A program made the position numbers and the translations under genes. The notes under the pieces were generated by a model, which saw only the letters and a list, made by a program, of their open reading frames with translations, was not told where the DNA came from and made no database searches. Below, one piece after another: positions 7,119 through 15,340 of a DNA stretch of 18,478 bases (position 1 is its first letter; each line of letters opens with the position of its first letter). Source of the stretch: Bacteroidales bacterium UBA1745 (lineage in GTDB: Bacteria; Bacteroidota; Bacteroidia; Bacteroidales; UBA932); the NCBI GenBank assembly GCA_002314885.1, contig DCHT01000056.1:1-18478 (forward strand). Direction: 5' to 3'.

Positions 7119-7147
7119 TGCGCACGTGCGTGTATATGCATACGTAT
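7119..7147. other. 29-bp strictly alternating pyrimidine-purine tract in the ligA leader
   Basis: Every base from T7119 to T7147 alternates pyrimidine-purine without a break. The first half is GC/CA-rich, the class most prone to left-handed Z-DNA. It contains the perfect palindromes CGCACGTGCG (7121-7130), TATGCATA (7135-7142) and ATACGTAT (7140-7147). It ends one base before the ligA start codon. Confidence 0.85.
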
Positions 7148-7148
7148 T

Positions 7149-9248
7149 ATGGAATTGGAACAGGCAAAAATAACTATACAGGAGCTTCGCGATAAGATAA
7201 ACGAAGCCAATAATCACTACTACGTCGAGAATGCGCCGCTCATCAGCGACTACGACTACGATATGCTGATGAACGAGCTCATCGCATTGGAGAAGGAATT
7301 CCCTGAGCTTGTGACTGAGGACTCCCCGACCAGGAAAGTCGGCAGCGACATCTCAGACAAGCCAGTCCAGCAGAGAGGCAGTGCGAAATTCGCTCAGTAC
7401 TACCATCGCTACCCTATGCTCTCCCTCGGCAACACCTACAACATCCAGGAGATCGAGGAGTTCGCGGAAAGGGCTTCCAAGTCAATCGGAGGCGTGTTCA
7501 CCTACAGCTGCGAACTGAAATTCGACGGCGTTGCAATCTGCCTGACCTACCGTGACGGAGTGCTCTACAGGGCCCTCACCAGAGGAGACGGCACCATCGG
7601 AGACGACGTGACCGAGAATGTGAAGCACATCAGCAACATACCTCAGAAGCTCTCCGGCATCGGTTGGCCGCAGGAATTCGAGATCCGCGGTGAGATCTAT
7701 ATGCCTTACAAGGCCTTTGACAGGCTCAACCAGGAACGTGAGCGCGAAGAGGAACAGCCGTTTGCGAATCCTCGCAATGCAGCATCCGGCTCGCTTAAGC
7801 TCATAGACCCTAAGGAAGTGGGCAAACGTGGCCTGGAGTGCACTCTCTACCACGTCCTGGGCGAAAATCTGCCTTTCCCTACCCACGATGCCGCACTCAA
7901 GAGCGCAATGAAATGGGGCCTTCCTGTTTCCGACAAGAGGCGCATCTGCCGCAATATCGTGGACATAGAGGAATATATCAGATACTGGGATACCGAGCGC
8001 AAGCTCCTGCCATTTGCCACTGACGGCATCGTGATCAAGATCAACGAACTCGGTCATCAGCGCGAACTGGGATACACTGCGAAGGCCCCGAGATGGGCCG
8101 TGGCCTACAAGTTCAAGGCAGAGCAGGCCCTTTCCAAGGTGCTCAGCATAGATTATCAGGTGGGCCGTACAGGTGCTATAACCCCTGTCGCAAACCTCGA
8201 ACCGGCACCGCTCTCAGGCACCATAGTCAAGAGGGCCAGCCTCCACAATGCGGACCAGATGGAACTCCTCGACATCCGCGTCGGAGACTATGCCTACGTC
8301 GAGAAAGGCGGGGAAATCATCCCGAAGATCACCGGAATCGAGGAATCGAAGAGGCAGCCTGGTACTCAGAAGCCAGTCTTCCCTACCGTCTGCCCTGACT
8401 GTGGCGCCACTCTCGTACGAAATGAGGATGAGGCAAAGTGGTTCTGCCCTAACACGGACGGCTGCCCTACCCAGATCAAAGGCACTCTCGTGCACTTCCT
8501 GGGCCGCAAGGCAATGAACGTAATTGCCGGCGACGCCACCATAGAGCAGTTCTACAATCTCGGCTATGTTCGCAACGTGGCGGATTTCTACGATCTGAAC
8601 GCATATCAGCTGCTTCAGCTGGAAGGATGGAAGGAACGCTCCGCACAGCGCTTCCTCACCAGCCTCCAGGAGTCCAAGGAGACTCCTTTCGAACACGTCC
8701 TCTTCGCCCTGGGCATCAGATATGTGGGTGAAAGCACTGCAAAATCCATTGCAAAGCACTTCGGGGACATTGATTCCATTATGAAAGCCAGCCGCGAGGA
8801 CCTCCTCAAGGCTCCGGATGTGGGAGAAATAATTGCAGACAGCGTAGTAAGCTGGTTTGCTGACCCTAAGCACATTGAAATAGTTGACAGACTGCGCAAG
8901 GCCGGGCTCAAGATGAAGGTCGGCGTGGCAGACGAAATGGTTTCCAGCGTCCTTGCGGACAAGACTATCGTCATCTCCGGCAACTTCAGCGTTTCCAGGG
9001 ACGAAATGAAGCACCTCATCGAGGTCAATGGCGGCAAGAACAGCGGCAGCGTAAGTTCCAAGACCGCCTTCCTTCTCGCCGGTGAGAAAGCCGGTCCGGA
9101 GAAGCTCAAGAAGGCCGCGGATCTCGGCGTGCAGGTCATCAGCGAGGAAGAATTCAGGGCAATGCTCCCATCTCAGGACGTCAAGGCCGAGGAGGCAGCT
9201 ACCACCCCTGCCGCTTCCAATATTTCCATCCAGTTAACCTTATTCTAG
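7149..9248 (+). CDS. ligA: NAD+-dependent DNA ligase LigA
   Basis: This 699-residue enzyme seals nicks in duplex DNA using NAD+ during Okazaki-fragment joining and repair. The adenylation motif is KFDG (Lys124 is the nucleotidyl acceptor), preceded by the Ia-type region with HYYVENAPLISDYDYD (23-38). The OB-fold region follows from about 325, the zinc finger uses Cys415, Cys418, Cys433 and Cys439, helix-hairpin-helix segments lie at about 500-580, and a BRCT domain at 602-673. The length is normal for the family. After the BRCT domain an Ala/Glu/Thr-rich linker leads to an exact C-terminal QLTLF, resembling a sliding-clamp-binding motif. The start at 7149 is chosen because the 69-base in-frame extension to 7080 would begin upstream of the predicted promoter core and encodes a Cys-rich, non-conserved peptide. 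It is the first gene of a six-gene cluster. Confidence 0.97.
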   Translation: MELEQAKITIQELRDKINEANNHYYVENAPLISDYDYDMLMNELIALEKEFPELVTEDSPTRKVGSDISDKPVQQRGSAKFAQYYHRYPMLSLGNTYNIQEIEEFAERASKSIGGVFTYSCELKFDGVAICLTYRDGVLYRALTRGDGTIGDDVTENVKHISNIPQKLSGIGWPQEFEIRGEIYMPYKAFDRLNQEREREEEQPFANPRNAASGSLKLIDPKEVGKRGLECTLYHVLGENLPFPTHDAALKSAMKWGLPVSDKRRICRNIVDIEEYIRYWDTERKLLPFATDGIVIKINELGHQRELGYTAKAPRWAVAYKFKAEQALSKVLSIDYQVGRTGAITPVANLEPAPLSGTIVKRASLHNADQMELLDIRVGDYAYVEKGGEIIPKITGIEESKRQPGTQKPVFPTVCPDCGATLVRNEDEAKWFCPNTDGCPTQIKGTLVHFLGRKAMNVIAGDATIEQFYNLGYVRNVADFYDLNAYQLLQLEGWKERSAQRFLTSLQESKETPFEHVLFALGIRYVGESTAKSIAKHFGDIDSIMKASREDLLKAPDVGEIIADSVVSWFADPKHIEIVDRLRKAGLKMKVGVADEMVSSVLADKTIVISGNFSVSRDEMKHLIEVNGGKNSGSVSSKTAFLLAGEKAGPEKLKKAADLGVQVISEEEFRAMLPSQDVKAEEAATTPAASNISIQLTLF

Positions 9249-9251
9249 GCT

Positions 9252-10286
9252 ATGGAAAACAAGACTACATTCAAGGAACAGGTAAAGATATTCCTGTCGC
9301 AGTTTGACAAGGACGGCGACGGCAGGCTGGATTTCGCCCAGCTCGGCAAGGCCTGGCATAAGCTCTTCAGCTTCATCAGGGTCGTGCTTGAGACCGTCAG
9401 CGGCTTTGCCAAGAACCGTCAGGGCTTCCAGGCAGTTGCCCTCAGTTATTTCGGTCTTCTGGCCTTCGTGCCTATGCTTGCCTTCATCTTCGCAGTGACG
9501 GGTGGTCTCGGCTTTGCGGATGAAGGACTCTGGCACATGTTGCTCGGCAGACTCAACATCCTCGCCGACAAGCCGGATATGGTGGACTGGATAATCAACT
9601 TTGCCACAACCATCGTGGAACAGGCCCAGAGCGGCGTCGTGGGACTTGTATCCGCTCTCCTCTTCCTCTGGACCATCATCTGGCTGTTCTTCCAGGTTGA
9701 ACGCGTATTCAACTTCGTGTGGAAGGCTACAAACAAGCGCGACAGGAACATCCTGGTACGCTTCGGATGGTTCATCCTGATGCTTTTGCTCACCCCGTTC
9801 ATACTCATCATCTTCGGTGGTTCGCTGCTGCTCTATTCCAATGCCTTCAAGTTTATGGACTTCGACCTCGGCGCCTTCAACAAGCTTCCCGAGTGGCTCC
9901 TTATCGGTGGCATTGCAGCAGTGATCTTCTCCCTGATGTTCAAGTACATCCCGGAGGTGCGCATCAAATACAAATATGCATTTGTCGCAGCCCTCGTTAC
10001 GGCAGTGGTATTTATGTTCTTCCAGTTCTTCTATCTCAAGACCCAGATGTTCGTGACCAGGCTCAACGGAGTCTATGGTGTGATGGCCGCCGTTCCTCTC
10101 TTCCTCATCTGGATGAACTTCAGCTGGCAGATAATCCTCTATGGAGCCAATCTTTGCAGGGCTCTCCAGATCAATACACTCGGCGAGGAATTCGCATTCA
10201 CAGAGACACCGAAACAACGCCGCAGACGCCTGACCAGAGAATGGAAGGCGAGAAATAAAAGAATAGCTAAAAACAACAAAAAATAA
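9252..10286 (+). CDS. YihY/BrkB-family inner-membrane protein with EF-hand-like N-terminus
   Basis: This 344-residue integral membrane protein belongs to the YihY/BrkB family, whose biochemical role is unsettled (the old RNase BN label is generally regarded as wrong). The family signature is visible: AVALSYFGLLAFVPMLAFIF (first membrane segment, about residues 61-80), GVVGLVSALLFLWTIIWLFF (about 125-144), and later VYGVMAAVPLFLIWMNFSWQIILYGANL (about 276-303 as a whole). About six membrane segments are apparent, with a very basic cytoplasmic tail. Unusually, residues 19-30 read DKDGDGRLDFAQ, a canonical EF-hand loop spacing (D19, D21, D23, D27) between two short helices, except that position 12 is Gln instead of Glu. 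It starts 3 bp after ligA stops and 5 bp separate it from the next gene, indicating co-transcription. Confidence 0.93.
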   Translation: MENKTTFKEQVKIFLSQFDKDGDGRLDFAQLGKAWHKLFSFIRVVLETVSGFAKNRQGFQAVALSYFGLLAFVPMLAFIFAVTGGLGFADEGLWHMLLGRLNILADKPDMVDWIINFATTIVEQAQSGVVGLVSALLFLWTIIWLFFQVERVFNFVWKATNKRDRNILVRFGWFILMLLLTPFILIIFGGSLLLYSNAFKFMDFDLGAFNKLPEWLLIGGIAAVIFSLMFKYIPEVRIKYKYAFVAALVTAVVFMFFQFFYLKTQMFVTRLNGVYGVMAAVPLFLIWMNFSWQIILYGANLCRALQINTLGEEFAFTETPKQRRRRLTREWKARNKRIAKNNKK

Positions 10287-10291
10287 GGGAT

Positions 10292-12517
10292 ATGCCACTT
10301 ATTTCAGAATTCACTGAAAAAGATTACGAGCAGATTGCACTCGAATATGCAGGTCTCAAGGAGGCCGCAGCGAAGCGTTGTGCAAATGAATCGGAACTCG
10401 AAGTCGTACAGAAGGCCTTCGATTTCGCAAATGCGGCCCATATGGGTGTAAGGCGCCGTTCAGGTGAACCTTATATGATACATCCTATCGCAGTTGCGAG
10501 AATCGTCGTGTCAAATATAGGCCTCGGCTACAAATCCATTGCCGCCGCCCTCCTGCACGACGTGGTTGAAGACACCGACTATACCGTAGACGACATAAGA
10601 AACCTCTTCGGCGACAAGGTTGCATCCCTCGTGGACGGCCTCACCAAGATCAAGACCGTGCTCGACAAGGGCGACACTGCCAAGAGCGAAAGTCTCCAGG
10701 CGGAGAACTTCAAGCGCATCCTCCTCACCATCAACGATGACATCAGGGTCGTGCTCATCAAGCTCGCTGACCGTCTGCACAACTGCAGGACCATCGAGTT
10801 TATGCCTGAGTACAAGCGCGACAAGATCCTCAGCGAGACTATGTTCATCTTCGTGCCTCTCGCCCACCGCCTCGGTCTCTACAGCATCAAGTCCGAGATG
10901 GAGGACATCTGGCTGCGCTACAAGGAGCCGGAGGCATTCAAGGAGATTTCCCAGAAGATCGACCAGAACATCCACGAGAGCGAGACTATGATCGATGAGT
11001 TCATCGCTCCTATCAATGAGGCCCTCAAGACTGCCGGCTTCGACTTCGAAGTGAAGAAGCGTGTCAAGACTCCTTATTCTATTTGGCATAAGATACAGAC
11101 CAAGGGCATCACCTTCGATCAGGTGTATGACCTCTATGCTGTCCGCATCATATTCAATCCCAGCACTGCCACGACGGAGTCCGAGCGAGATATGTGCTAC
11201 CATATCTTCTCCATCATCACTGGCATCTACCGTTATAAGCCTGACCGTGTGAGGGACTGGGTGAAGCATCCTAAGAACAATGGCTACGAGGCCCTCCACT
11301 GCACTCTTATGAGCAATGCGGGCAGTTGGATCGAAGTCCAGATCCGTTCCACCAGGATGAACGACATTGCAGAGAAAGGCATTGCCGCCCACTGGGTATA
11401 TAAGAAAGAGGGATATGTCGGAGATGACGAAAACGAAATGGACCTCTGGATAGGCAAGATCAAGGAAATCCTCGTCAACCCTGACGTGAATGCCCTTGAA
11501 CTGCTGGATATGATCCACAGCGACCTCACCTCTTCTGATATCTTCGTATTCACTCATAAGGGCGACCAGAAGCGTATCCTCAAGGGCGCGACGGCCCTCG
11601 ACTTCGCCTACAACATCCACACGGAGATAGGCGACAAGGCTATTGCAGCCAAGGTCAATATGAAACTGGTGCCGCTCTCATACGTGCTGCGTTCAGGCGA
11701 CCAGATCGAGATCATTACGGCCGAGAACGAGCATCCGAAGCGCGAATGGCTCAAGTTCCTCCAGACCAGAAGGGCAAAAGTGGCAGTTCTGGACTACCTC
11801 AAGGAGCATCGCAAGGAGAACATTGCAGCCGGTAAGGCAATTCTCGAGCACGAACTCGAAATCAGGGGCTACAAGATCAACGACCTCCTCATCAAGCAGC
11901 TTGTGCGCAACTATGAGATACTCGAGGACGATCCTGAAGAACTGTACTTCCGCATCGCTGCCGGCATAGTCAAGATGGACAATCTCGATGAGATCCTCAA
12001 TATGAAGAAGGCTCCGGAACTCGAAAAGCCTAAGGGCTGGAGCATTTCCAGGATCTGGGGCAAGAAGCAGACATACGTCATTGATTCCAAGTCCACCGAG
12101 TCCAAATACATCATCGCCTCCTGCTGTAATCCTATCCCTGGCGACAGCGTAGTGGGCTTCCTGGCCTCTGACGGCACCTGCACAGTCCACAAGAAGACCT
12201 GTCCGGTGGCCAACAGTATGGCTGCCAAATACGGTGACCGCATCGTTATGCCTGAATGGGCCGGCGACATCAACAAATCCTTCCTCGTCCGCCTTTCCAT
12301 CAAGGGCTTCGACCGAGTTGGTATGATTAATGAGATTACCAGATATGTGTCACTCGTAATGGGTGTCAATATCCGTCGCTTCAACCTCGGTTCCGAGGAT
12401 GGAGTCTTTGAGGGATTTATGGACATCTATGTGAATGACAAGGATGTGCTCGAGACCCTCGTAGGCAAACTGCGCAGGATCGACGGCGTCCAGAGTGTAA
12501 TCAGAACAGATATTTAA
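10292..12517 (+). CDS. Bifunctional (p)ppGpp synthetase/hydrolase, RelA/SpoT family
   Basis: This 741-residue stringent-response enzyme makes and hydrolyses (p)ppGpp. The HD hydrolase domain keeps its metal and catalytic residues: His64, His89-Asp90, Glu93-Asp94, Asp160 and Asn164. The synthetase domain runs from about 240 to 370, with DLYAVRIIF (280-288), RVRD (319-322), NNGYEALH (329-336), EVQIRS (348-353) and GIAAHW (363-368). The basic residue in RVRD is the pattern seen in bifunctional Rel/SpoT rather than in synthetase-only RelA (acidic EFDD). A TGS domain (about 415-476), a CC/zinc-type segment (IIASCCNPIPGDSV, 607-620, with Cys630 and Cys637) and a C-terminal ACT domain (about 664-741) complete the normal long form. 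With an intact HD site it may be the only long RSH here, but the window cannot show that. Confidence 0.96.
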   Translation: MPLISEFTEKDYEQIALEYAGLKEAAAKRCANESELEVVQKAFDFANAAHMGVRRRSGEPYMIHPIAVARIVVSNIGLGYKSIAAALLHDVVEDTDYTVDDIRNLFGDKVASLVDGLTKIKTVLDKGDTAKSESLQAENFKRILLTINDDIRVVLIKLADRLHNCRTIEFMPEYKRDKILSETMFIFVPLAHRLGLYSIKSEMEDIWLRYKEPEAFKEISQKIDQNIHESETMIDEFIAPINEALKTAGFDFEVKKRVKTPYSIWHKIQTKGITFDQVYDLYAVRIIFNPSTATTESERDMCYHIFSIITGIYRYKPDRVRDWVKHPKNNGYEALHCTLMSNAGSWIEVQIRSTRMNDIAEKGIAAHWVYKKEGYVGDDENEMDLWIGKIKEILVNPDVNALELLDMIHSDLTSSDIFVFTHKGDQKRILKGATALDFAYNIHTEIGDKAIAAKVNMKLVPLSYVLRSGDQIEIITAENEHPKREWLKFLQTRRAKVAVLDYLKEHRKENIAAGKAILEHELEIRGYKINDLLIKQLVRNYEILEDDPEELYFRIAAGIVKMDNLDEILNMKKAPELEKPKGWSISRIWGKKQTYVIDSKSTESKYIIASCCNPIPGDSVVGFLASDGTCTVHKKTCPVANSMAAKYGDRIVMPEWAGDINKSFLVRLSIKGFDRVGMINEITRYVSLVMGVNIRRFNLGSEDGVFEGFMDIYVNDKDVLETLVGKLRRIDGVQSVIRTDI

Positions 12518-12519
12518 GG

Positions 12520-14319
12520 ATGAAAAGATTCTTTGACAGATACTTGCCTCTCGTGGTCATCGGCTTCATAGTGCTGACTGCGGCGCTGTTCTCGCATTCC
12601 TGCGCGAACACCACCACTCCGCCGTCGGGAGGCCCGAAGGATACCATTCCGCCGGTAATTAAGAAGATGAACCCTGAGATGGGCCAGACAAATGTGCCCC
12701 GTCACAAGACCAAACTCGAGTTCACCTTCGACGAATATGTGGTCGTGAAGGATCCGCAGAGCATCTATCTCTCCCCTCCTCTCGAGAAGAAGCCTAAGTA
12801 CAAGATCTCAGGCAAGAGCGTCATCGTCTCCTTCGAGGAAGACCTCGACTCCGCCAAGACATACGTCCTTGACCTCACCAATGCCATCGGCGACAACAAC
12901 GAGGGCAATATGTTCCCTGGCTTCTCCCTCGTGTTCTCCACCGGAGACAGGATCGACTCTATGATGGTCACCGGAACGGTTCAGGACTGCAACACCCTCA
13001 AGCCTATCAAGGGCGCGACCGTGATGCTCTACAAGGATCACGCGGACTCCGCCATCTTCCTCCATCGTCCTGATGCTGCCGTCAAGACCGACGAATGGGG
13101 CTTCTTCTGCCTCCGCAACATCCAGGATACGATTTACAGGCTCTATGCCCTCATAGACGACAACGGCAACAACATCTACGATCCCGAAAGCGACCGCATC
13201 GCCTTCCTGGACACTCTGGTGCAGCCTGTCACAATGGTCAACGACTCCCTTCCTGAACTCCAGAAGTTCGATATGAAGGACACCCTCAACTGCCTCGCCC
13301 GCAAATCCGAGTACGAACTCAACGTTTTCAAGGAGAAGCCGTCGAAGCAGATGATAGTCAACAAGGAACGTTTAGGCGAAAGGACGGCATACATTACCTT
13401 TATGGCGCCGAATGCCGAAATCGACTCCATATATATACGTGGCGTCAAGCAGAGCAAGCTCATCACTCAGTTCAATATCCAGAGGGACTCCCTCGAAATC
13501 TGGGTGAACGATCCTCGTACCCAGCCGGATACGCTCTACCTGAACGTGGACTATATGAAGACCGACACCCTCGGCAAGTTGGTCAAGACTCACGAGGTCG
13601 TGAAACTTGCCAAGCCGCGCAAGGCCGCTGCAGCGAAGACTCCTCGCAAGGACATCAAGAAGGAAGACACCCTCTGCGTGTTCACCTGTGAGGCCAAGCC
13701 GGAGAGAATCGAGCAGTACGGCTTCGAGATCGAGTTCAAATACCCTATCGTGGAAGACGGTTGGGATTCCCTCACCTTCCGCTATCTGAATCCTAAGCAG
13801 CAGGAAATCATAGGCAAATACAAGGTCGAGAAGGACAGCCTGAACCTCAGGAAGTTCACTGTACGCCCTCAGGGCCAGCTTCTGCCTGGCTATGAGTACT
13901 TCCTCAAGTTCCCTCACCGCAAGTTCAAGGACATCAACGGCTTCTACAACGACAGCACAGAAGTCAAGGTCTCCCTGCCTAATGATGACAAGCTGAGCAC
14001 CCTGAACCTCATTATGAGCGGAGTGCACAACAAGTATCTCGTCGACCTCCTTAACGAGAAACGCGACAAGATCATACGCAGCTTCATCATCGAGAGCGAC
14101 TGCACGCTTGTGTTCCCTTACGTCACTGCTGGCAAATACAGCATCCGAATCACCGAGGACGTCAACCGCAACGGCATCATCGACACGGGCTGTGTGCTCG
14201 AGCACCGTCAGCCGGAAAAGGTGAAGTTCTACAAGCTGGCTAATGACAAAACCCTCATAGATATACCTGAAATGGCCGAAATCGACCAGGAGATAGATAT
14301 ATCCGAAATGTTCAAATAA
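12520..14319 (+). CDS. Ig-like domain lipoprotein (Bacteroidota envelope protein)
   Basis: This 599-residue lipoprotein has an N-terminal hydrophobic segment ending in LFSHSC (Cys28), followed by the PSGGPKDTIPP stretch (35-45) typical of a Bacteroidota family annotated as Ig-like domain-containing protein. Residues about 42-141 form a bacterial Ig-like (SbsA/Big_5 type) domain ending in FSTGDRIDS. Residues about 148-240 look like a carboxypeptidase-regulatory-like beta-sandwich with a DDNGNNIYDPESD loop. A Lys/Ala-rich linker lies near 365-385. The C-terminal part repeats the loop idea (EDVNRNGIIDTG, about 546-557); both loops could bind calcium. It lies 2 bp after the RelA/SpoT gene. Its function is unknown; an outer-membrane or periplasmic location is inferred from the lipobox. 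Confidence 0.82.
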   Translation: MKRFFDRYLPLVVIGFIVLTAALFSHSCANTTTPPSGGPKDTIPPVIKKMNPEMGQTNVPRHKTKLEFTFDEYVVVKDPQSIYLSPPLEKKPKYKISGKSVIVSFEEDLDSAKTYVLDLTNAIGDNNEGNMFPGFSLVFSTGDRIDSMMVTGTVQDCNTLKPIKGATVMLYKDHADSAIFLHRPDAAVKTDEWGFFCLRNIQDTIYRLYALIDDNGNNIYDPESDRIAFLDTLVQPVTMVNDSLPELQKFDMKDTLNCLARKSEYELNVFKEKPSKQMIVNKERLGERTAYITFMAPNAEIDSIYIRGVKQSKLITQFNIQRDSLEIWVNDPRTQPDTLYLNVDYMKTDTLGKLVKTHEVVKLAKPRKAAAAKTPRKDIKKEDTLCVFTCEAKPERIEQYGFEIEFKYPIVEDGWDSLTFRYLNPKQQEIIGKYKVEKDSLNLRKFTVRPQGQLLPGYEYFLKFPHRKFKDINGFYNDSTEVKVSLPNDDKLSTLNLIMSGVHNKYLVDLLNEKRDKIIRSFIIESDCTLVFPYVTAGKYSIRITEDVNRNGIIDTGCVLEHRQPEKVKFYKLANDKTLIDIPEMAEIDQEIDISEMFK

Positions 14320-14328
14320 GCTTTGTAA

Positions 14329-15336
14329 ATGAAGAAATCGCTATACATAACCCTAGCCCTGATGTTCCTCGTTCCTGCCGTCTCTTTCGGTCAGGAGCAG
14401 AAGGATACTACCAAGGTGCCTGACGTTATCCTTGATTTCGACATTGTCGACAGCTCGGACAGCCTGCAGGTGCCTAAGGAGGATCCCGAGCAGAGCACGA
14501 CAAAGCCTAAAAAGCCGAATCGCAAGGACAACAAGGGTCAGAAGACTGAGTGGGACGAAGTTTACCTCGACACCGTGAAGGTCAGCAAGTCCGGCCTCAT
14601 CAACGACTATTCGATGATAGGCTTCCAGTACGGTGCCGGCCTCAGCGACGTGATGTGGAACCCGTCCACCTCGCACAAGATGACCTTCATCCCATACAAT
14701 GTGGGAATACTCTACACAAGATATGGCAAGATGTTCAACTTTATGCCATATTTCGGCTTCCAGGCCGGTGTCTTCTACACTCAGGAGGCATACGCCTTCA
14801 AGGAGGACAAGGACAGCGGATACACGCCGACCCTGCTAGGAACGGGTGAGAACTCCGCGATAATGAACATAATCGAAGTGCCAGTACTCGCCCACTGCCA
14901 TATCGACTTCTGGAAGATGAAGGTGCTTGTGAACATAGGCTGCTATGGCGGTTACAGGCTCTCCATCAGCCGTGAAGGCCCGTATGTAAAGGAAGAATAC
15001 GCCAACTCATTCACCGACTACAACAGGCGCTTTGACTGGGGTCTCAAGGGCGGAGCAGGCTTTGCCTTCGTGTTCGACCCCGTCGAGATTCATTTCCAGG
15101 CGATGTACAAATATTCCTTCTCGTCCCTCTATAGGCCTGATTACAACAGCGACCTCTATTATAGGTATGCATATCCGTCCAATATCGTAGTGTCCGTCGG
15201 CCTGCATTTCCAGATCACCAGACGCACGGGCAAGACGACCAAGCAGCTCAAGCAGGAGGCCTACGACAGAGTTTACGGCACCGGTGTACAGGAAGATCAG
15301 AACAAGCAGTCAATGCCTTTCTTCATCAACAGATAG
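14329..15336 (+). CDS. Outer-membrane beta-barrel protein (porin-family type)
   Basis: This 335-residue protein has a signal peptide likely cut after VSFG before Gln22. Residues about 23-85 are a charged, Asp/Lys/Pro-rich low-complexity stretch, probably periplasmic. From about residue 95 on, alternating aromatic strands (for example SMIGFQYGAG, FMPYFGFQAGVFY, VLVNIGCYGGYRL, VSVGLHFQIT) suggest an 8- to 10-stranded barrel of the outer-membrane protein beta-barrel type common in Bacteroidota. A hydrophilic tail of about 45 residues follows the last strand, unlike classical porins, which end in the barrel. It lies 9 bp after the Ig-like lipoprotein and 4 bp before ispG, so it seems co-expressed with both. 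No substrate or partner can be named. Confidence 0.78.
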   Translation: MKKSLYITLALMFLVPAVSFGQEQKDTTKVPDVILDFDIVDSSDSLQVPKEDPEQSTTKPKKPNRKDNKGQKTEWDEVYLDTVKVSKSGLINDYSMIGFQYGAGLSDVMWNPSTSHKMTFIPYNVGILYTRYGKMFNFMPYFGFQAGVFYTQEAYAFKEDKDSGYTPTLLGTGENSAIMNIIEVPVLAHCHIDFWKMKVLVNIGCYGGYRLSISREGPYVKEEYANSFTDYNRRFDWGLKGGAGFAFVFDPVEIHFQAMYKYSFSSLYRPDYNSDLYYRYAYPSNIVVSVGLHFQITRRTGKTTKQLKQEAYDRVYGTGVQEDQNKQSMPFFINR

Positions 15337-15340
15337 CATT

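Noticed and set aside
7020..7148. Invertible (phase-variable) promoter for the pilus operon
   Set aside because: I looked for inverted repeats flanking either promoter and found only short local palindromes within the ligA leader, and no invertase gene in the window.
7080..7148. Longer LigA with a 23-residue N-terminal extension
   Set aside because: The extension would start upstream of the predicted -7 element, is encoded by the alternating tract, and precedes the normal LigA N-terminus.
9240..10298. Long antisense open frame opposite the whole YihY gene (352 codons)
   Set aside because: It mirrors the sense gene almost end to end and is Glu/His/Asp-rich, as expected from antisense of a membrane protein. 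Similar antisense frames lie opposite RelA/SpoT, ligA and the Ig-like gene, so codon bias explains it.
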